Shown here: piece by piece, positions 60,669-64,000 of the stretch | Position numbering within the stretch: position 1 is the first letter of the stretch | How the letters are laid out: the number at the start of each line of letters is the position of its first letter | Assembly: GCA_035235625.1 (NCBI GenBank) | Contig: CP141144.1 | Coordinates: 45,692,014 to 45,756,013 of the forward strand | Origin: Saururus chinensis | Taxonomy: Eukaryota > Streptophyta > Magnoliopsida > Piperales > Saururaceae | Direction: 5' to 3' | DNA: 64,000 nucleotides | The notes under the pieces: generated by a model | Databases searched by the model: none | Told to the model about the DNA's origin: nothing | The model's input: the letters and a program-made list of their open reading frames with translations, nothing else | Program-made: the position numbers and the translations under genes

Positions 60669-60774
60669 ATAGTAAGTTGTGTGATTAAGATTTGACTCTA
60701 TAAGTTAATAAAGGGGATAGGTGGGTAATTTTATCCTTCTTTCCATTGAGTAGCTTATTATTTATATTTAGGAC

Positions 60775-61170
60775 TATTTGATGGCGGGTCTAATTTGATA
60801 GAGCTCTTCAAAAAAATTTCAAGGGCATTAAAAAGGTTCAAATACAAATATATATAATATAAATAAAAATAATAAAATTTATTATTAAGAATTGTGTTAA
60901 GTACATGACCTATAAAAAAGCTCAAGAAAATATATTCATGTATGATTTTATTTAATAAAACTTTATGAGTTTTTTAACATATCAATAACATACAGATTTA
61001 AATATAGGAGTATAAGATATAACATTACAAAATTAAAGTCGATATAACCTAAAAAATAGGATCTATTTCATATAATCAACTAGTATTATGTTCACCTGTG
61101 ATAGACATGTAAAAATAAATAATTTAATTAAAATATTATTAAATTACATACCAATTCAAACTTATATTTT
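60775..61170. repeat. Dispersed repeat, copy 2
   Basis: Parallels 53815-54240 block by block (see that entry). This copy is more AT-rich and more diverged. Confidence 0.65.
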
Positions 61171-61379
61171 AAATATCATAAAAATATAAAACATAGGTAA
61201 AATTTTAAAAAAAAGTAAAAAATATAAGTAAAATAATTCAAAGATAATTATTTTTTTATGGCCAGTCAATTTATTTTATATAGTAATATAATATAATTTT
61301 ATGCTTAGAGATTGATAATTTTGAAAAAAAATCAGTAAATCTTTGTCTTTGCTCTGAGTTTGGATAAGCCCTCTCATGA

Positions 61380-61890
61380 ATGGTCAGCCCATAGGCACCA
61401 CTGGTCCAAAATTCAGATTAGAATTTTGAACTGACAGGGGGGCCCCATCCTCTAGGACCCACTACAATAAACGGTTCTGTCCTATTCTGGCCAATGATCG
61501 ACCCGACCCGGACCCATAAATCCTGGGGATGGCCATTATGGACCGCTTTGCCGGGACGACCGAGCGGACCCGAGCATATCCCGACTCCCGAGTCGAAGCT
61601 AATATGAATGGACGGAAAAGCCCCTGTTACGTCAGGATTGCGTCCGCCCGACATCAGATCGATCCCGACCGTCAAATGGGTGGCCCACAAAAGCCACGTG
61701 TATTGTTGATGTGGAGTCACGTAACGAAAGAAGATCACGTGACACAGCGCCTGGAAGGTCGGTCTGCCGGCAGAAGCGGGCCCCACTTTTGTCCTGCGCG
61801 ACGGACGCTGTCTCACCGGAATCTGTGACCAGCCCGCAAAAATGTCGCCGGCGCGCACGTTCTGGCCTCGGGGGGGGGGTCAAGAACATT
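61380..61890. promoter_or_regulatory. GC-rich island with three ACGT (G-box type) motifs
   Basis: About 500 bp of high GC and CpG content in an AT-rich setting. CACGTG occurs at 61695-61700 and 61736-61741, with CACGTA at 61718-61723 between. Overlapping frames exist on both strands but none has recognisable domains, so they are composition effects. It could be a promoter of an unseen transcript, an upstream control region or the GC-rich end of a transposon. A 10-base G run lies at about 61869. Confidence 0.35.
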
Positions 61891-62300
61891 TAAAAAATTT
61901 GTCTCCGATCTCAAATACACTTACACCCTTTATCTTCTTGTATTAAATTAATTTCCCCTTAAGTTTCTAGAAATTAATTTCTTACCCTTAAGGTTGATCT
62001 CATCTCAACGTGCCCACTAATCTTTAGTCAAATTTTCTTTAAGTTTTGAAAAAAATTTATTACCTTATATTTGATTATATAGTACAATATGTTATTAATC
62101 TTGATATTTTAATTTTAAAATATTTATTTATTTAATATTTTATTTTAATTTATTTTAATTTTAATATATATCTATATATATATATATATTATTTACAAAT
62201 AGTCTAGAAAGCAGAAGAGGTTTGGCAGAGGATTTTAATTGATATTTTAAAAATTAAAATTTAAAGAATAAAGTCTATGTAATATGCCCTGAGCACATAT
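61891..62300. other. AT-rich spacer, no gene seen
   Basis: AT-rich with a (TA)n run near 62166-62189. Confidence 0.4.
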
Positions 62301-62469
62301 TAAATCCTAGAATAATGCCAACTTTACGTTAAAAAACATACGTTAAAAGCCCACTTCATCATCCCAACACTATTAATGAATGGGACCCACTCATCAATAG
62401 TGATGGGATGATGAAGTATACTTTTGACGTGTATTTTTTAACGTAAAAGAAGCATTTTTCTAAATCCTA
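62301..62469. mobile_element. MITE with perfect 9-bp target duplication (Mutator-type)
   Basis: TAAATCCTA stands at 62301-62309 and again at 62461-62469. Between them 151 bp fold into a hairpin: the left arm GAATAATGCCAACTTTACGT and the right arm, read inward, GAAAAATGCTTCTTTTACGT. Both continue through TTAAAAAA, and CATCATCCCA and TGGGATGATG pair further in. A 9-bp duplication is the Mutator signature. No coding capacity. Confidence 0.85.
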
Positions 62470-63647
62470 TAGCCCAAGGTATTAGTAGGTTTAGAAAAAG
62501 ATTAATATCTGTGTCCGAGTACACAAGTACTTAAGCGCTTCTCTACTATTCCAAAAAGGATAATATATTTAACATTGTGATTAGGCTTATTTTATTTTTT
62601 TATAGAAATATGTGTAAGAAATTTTCATTAATATTATAGTTCTACAAAAGACTATAAAACATCTTTTGTTCTTTATTTTTTAATTTTAGATTAACATAAG
62701 CAAAGGACATAAAGAGAAATAGAAAAAAAAACAAGATGTTAAGGCAATAATAAATAGAATACTGTTATACCCCCCTAAACAATGTAATGATAAAACTCAC
62801 TATGAACACCACCACCATCGATTTGTAGGGATTATTAGGTTACACACTTGGTGGTAATGTATACAATGAGTTCTAAAGTGAGAGTTTTGAAAGGAGAACA
62901 AACATTTTTTTAAAATAATACAACATGACCATGAATGAGGTGAGACTCTCTAACACTAATACCATTTAGACTTTTAGACCATCTAAACTTATCAAATTAT
63001 GTAAAAAATTTGAATGAATAAAGGATGTAAAAAAAGATTGTATTGGAGGCCCATTGTCTACTTGTCACAATGCTTACATAGACAAGAATAACATGCAAGA
63101 TACTCTTTTTTATGATATAGCAATTTCACCTTGGAAGGGAAATAAGTCTCATTTAATCTTATGCATAATAATTAGGGTAGTAAATGGTGTAAATAAACAC
63201 AAAGCTGAGGTAGATTACATGAATACACAACTAGGTAAAATAAAATACAAAACAACCATATCATAAACGTAAACAATAGGGAGTTAATTGAGGTTTCTTA
63301 AATATAAGACCCAATTTCTGCAATTGTGCATGTAAAATTCATAAACTGAGGGAGGCGAAACGCAAAACTCTTTTACGTCCATTTTTTTTTACCGTTTTTG
63401 CCCTTCCATCTCTGCAGGATGCTTCTTCTTCCTCCCCATCCCATCTCAGCCCGCCTCGGAAAGCATTTTCCTCGCCGGAAAAAAAAGTTTTCCTCCTCAG
63501 AATCCTCTCCATTTTCCCGGCGCTGCAACTTTCCGTCACGTCCTACCAATGTGAGCGACCGCGTTTTCCTCCGGAAATCTCGCACTCGCATTTCCCCGGC
63601 CTTTTCCATTCCGGTCGGCCCTCTCCTCCCACAACGACGCGGCGGAA
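62470..63647. other. Upstream region of the LRR receptor kinase gene
   Basis: AT-rich spacer until about 63330, then a rise in GC and a CT-rich leader (TTCTTCCTCCCCATCCCATC) likely to be promoter and 5' UTR. No clear TATA box. Minus-strand frames over this part are shadows of the GC-rich gene. Confidence 0.45.
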
Positions 63648-64000
63648 ATGGCCGCTCTCCTTGTCTTCGCCGTCTCTCTTTTCTTTTGGTTCTCTGCCGG
63701 CTCCTCCGTCTCTGCGGTTCCTGGCGGCGCGGCGGCGGGGGACGTGGCGGCGCTGCTGAGCTTCAAGAGCTCCGTCTCCGTCAGCCCGCCGGGGCTCCTC
63801 TCCGGCTGGGACCTCGCCCGCGAGCATCACTGCAGTTGGTACGGCGTCGCCTGCGACGGAGTTTCTGGCAGGGTCGTGGCTCTGAACCTCACCGGCGGGC
63901 AGGGCATCGGCCCACAGGGGGAGTCCTCCCTGATTTCTGGAGCTCTCCCCGCTGCGTTCGGGAACCTGACCGAGCTGCGGGTGTTGGAGCTCCCCCACAA
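63648..64000 (+). CDS. LRR receptor-like kinase, N-terminal part (runs off the window)
   Basis: The ATG at 63648 (GGAAATGGC) opens a frame that stays open to the window end (117 complete codons). Residues 1-23 are a signal peptide (LLVFAVSLFFWFSAG). An LRR N-terminal cap follows with DVAALLSFKSSVSV and CSWYGVACD (the paired Cys of LRRNT_2), then the first leucine-rich repeats: VVALNLTGG and LPAAFGNLTELRVLELPH. Such proteins sit in the plasma membrane and bind peptides or other ligands through the repeats. The cap and the LRVLELPH phrase resemble the RPK2/TOAD2 branch, but transmembrane and kinase parts lie outside, so a receptor without a kinase is not excluded. GC content is very high at this 5' end. 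Confidence 0.85.
   Translation, partial: MAALLVFAVSLFFWFSAGSSVSAVPGGAAAGDVAALLSFKSSVSVSPPGLLSGWDLAREHHCSWYGVACDGVSGRVVALNLTGGQGIGPQGESSLISGALPAAFGNLTELRVLELPH

Noticed and set aside
61418..61893. Frames of up to 146 codons in the GC-rich island
   Set aside because: Overlapping on both strands, with no recognisable family and no splice structure.
63339..63998. Minus-strand frames of up to 151 codons opposite the receptor kinase gene
   Set aside because: Shadows of the GC-rich plus-strand coding sequence.

Overview
This is a plant nuclear window. The evidence is plant-only protein families (DUF247, neprosin, LRR receptor kinase), a plant SDHAF2 gene with typical GT-AG introns, and dense plant transposon debris: Ty1/copia, CACTA, MULE, RTE-type LINE, MITEs and very long solo LTRs. 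The last gene has a very GC-rich 5' end, a trend strongest in monocots, so a monocot or early-diverging angiosperm is possible. I cannot name the species.

Layout. 0-8.3 kb is transposon territory: a frameshifted copia pol (2-1311), a GC-rich inverted-repeat element (1396-2488), a CACTA-type element (3238-4488), a degraded COG5 gene fragment (4575-4800), and a long-TIR element (6648-8254) that carries a piece of an ATG18/PROPPIN gene. 8.5-15 kb holds two divergent DUF247 genes (A: 11587 to 8530, minus; B: 12655 to 14942, plus). They share one phase-0 intron at the same place. 15.2-28.4 kb is another transposon block: a CACTA end, a solo LTR, a 155-bp copy of the 3' exon of DUF247-A, three exons of a coiled-coil gene cut short beside a second CACTA end, a tRNA-derived SINE relic and a decayed LINE. 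28.5-33 kb is a 4.5-kb solo LTR with a perfect 5-bp target duplication. 33.3-34.1 kb holds a MULE transposase fragment and an AT minisatellite.

35.3-38.0 kb holds a neprosin-domain gene (minus, eight exons, TATA and CCAAT boxes). 40.8-50.6 kb is three LTR-type units related to the earlier ones, followed by a MULE transposase pseudogene (50.9-52.4 kb). 52.9-55.7 kb is an intact five-exon SDHAF2 gene. 55.7-63.6 kb is mostly non-coding, with MITEs (one with an exact 9-bp target duplication), a second copy of a repeat that also lies in the SDHAF2 intron, and a GC-rich island with G-boxes. The window ends in the first exon of an LRR receptor-kinase gene (63648 onward).

How the genes relate. Only the two DUF247 genes form a unit: divergent, about 1 kb apart, with matching architecture. 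DUF247 gene pairs are the male-side candidates at the grass S and Z self-incompatibility loci, which makes this pair the most interesting system here, though nothing in the sequence proves that role. Neprosin, SDHAF2 and the receptor kinase look like independent genes separated by transposons. Gene models rest on reading splice sites and family motifs by eye; no alignment or database search was run.
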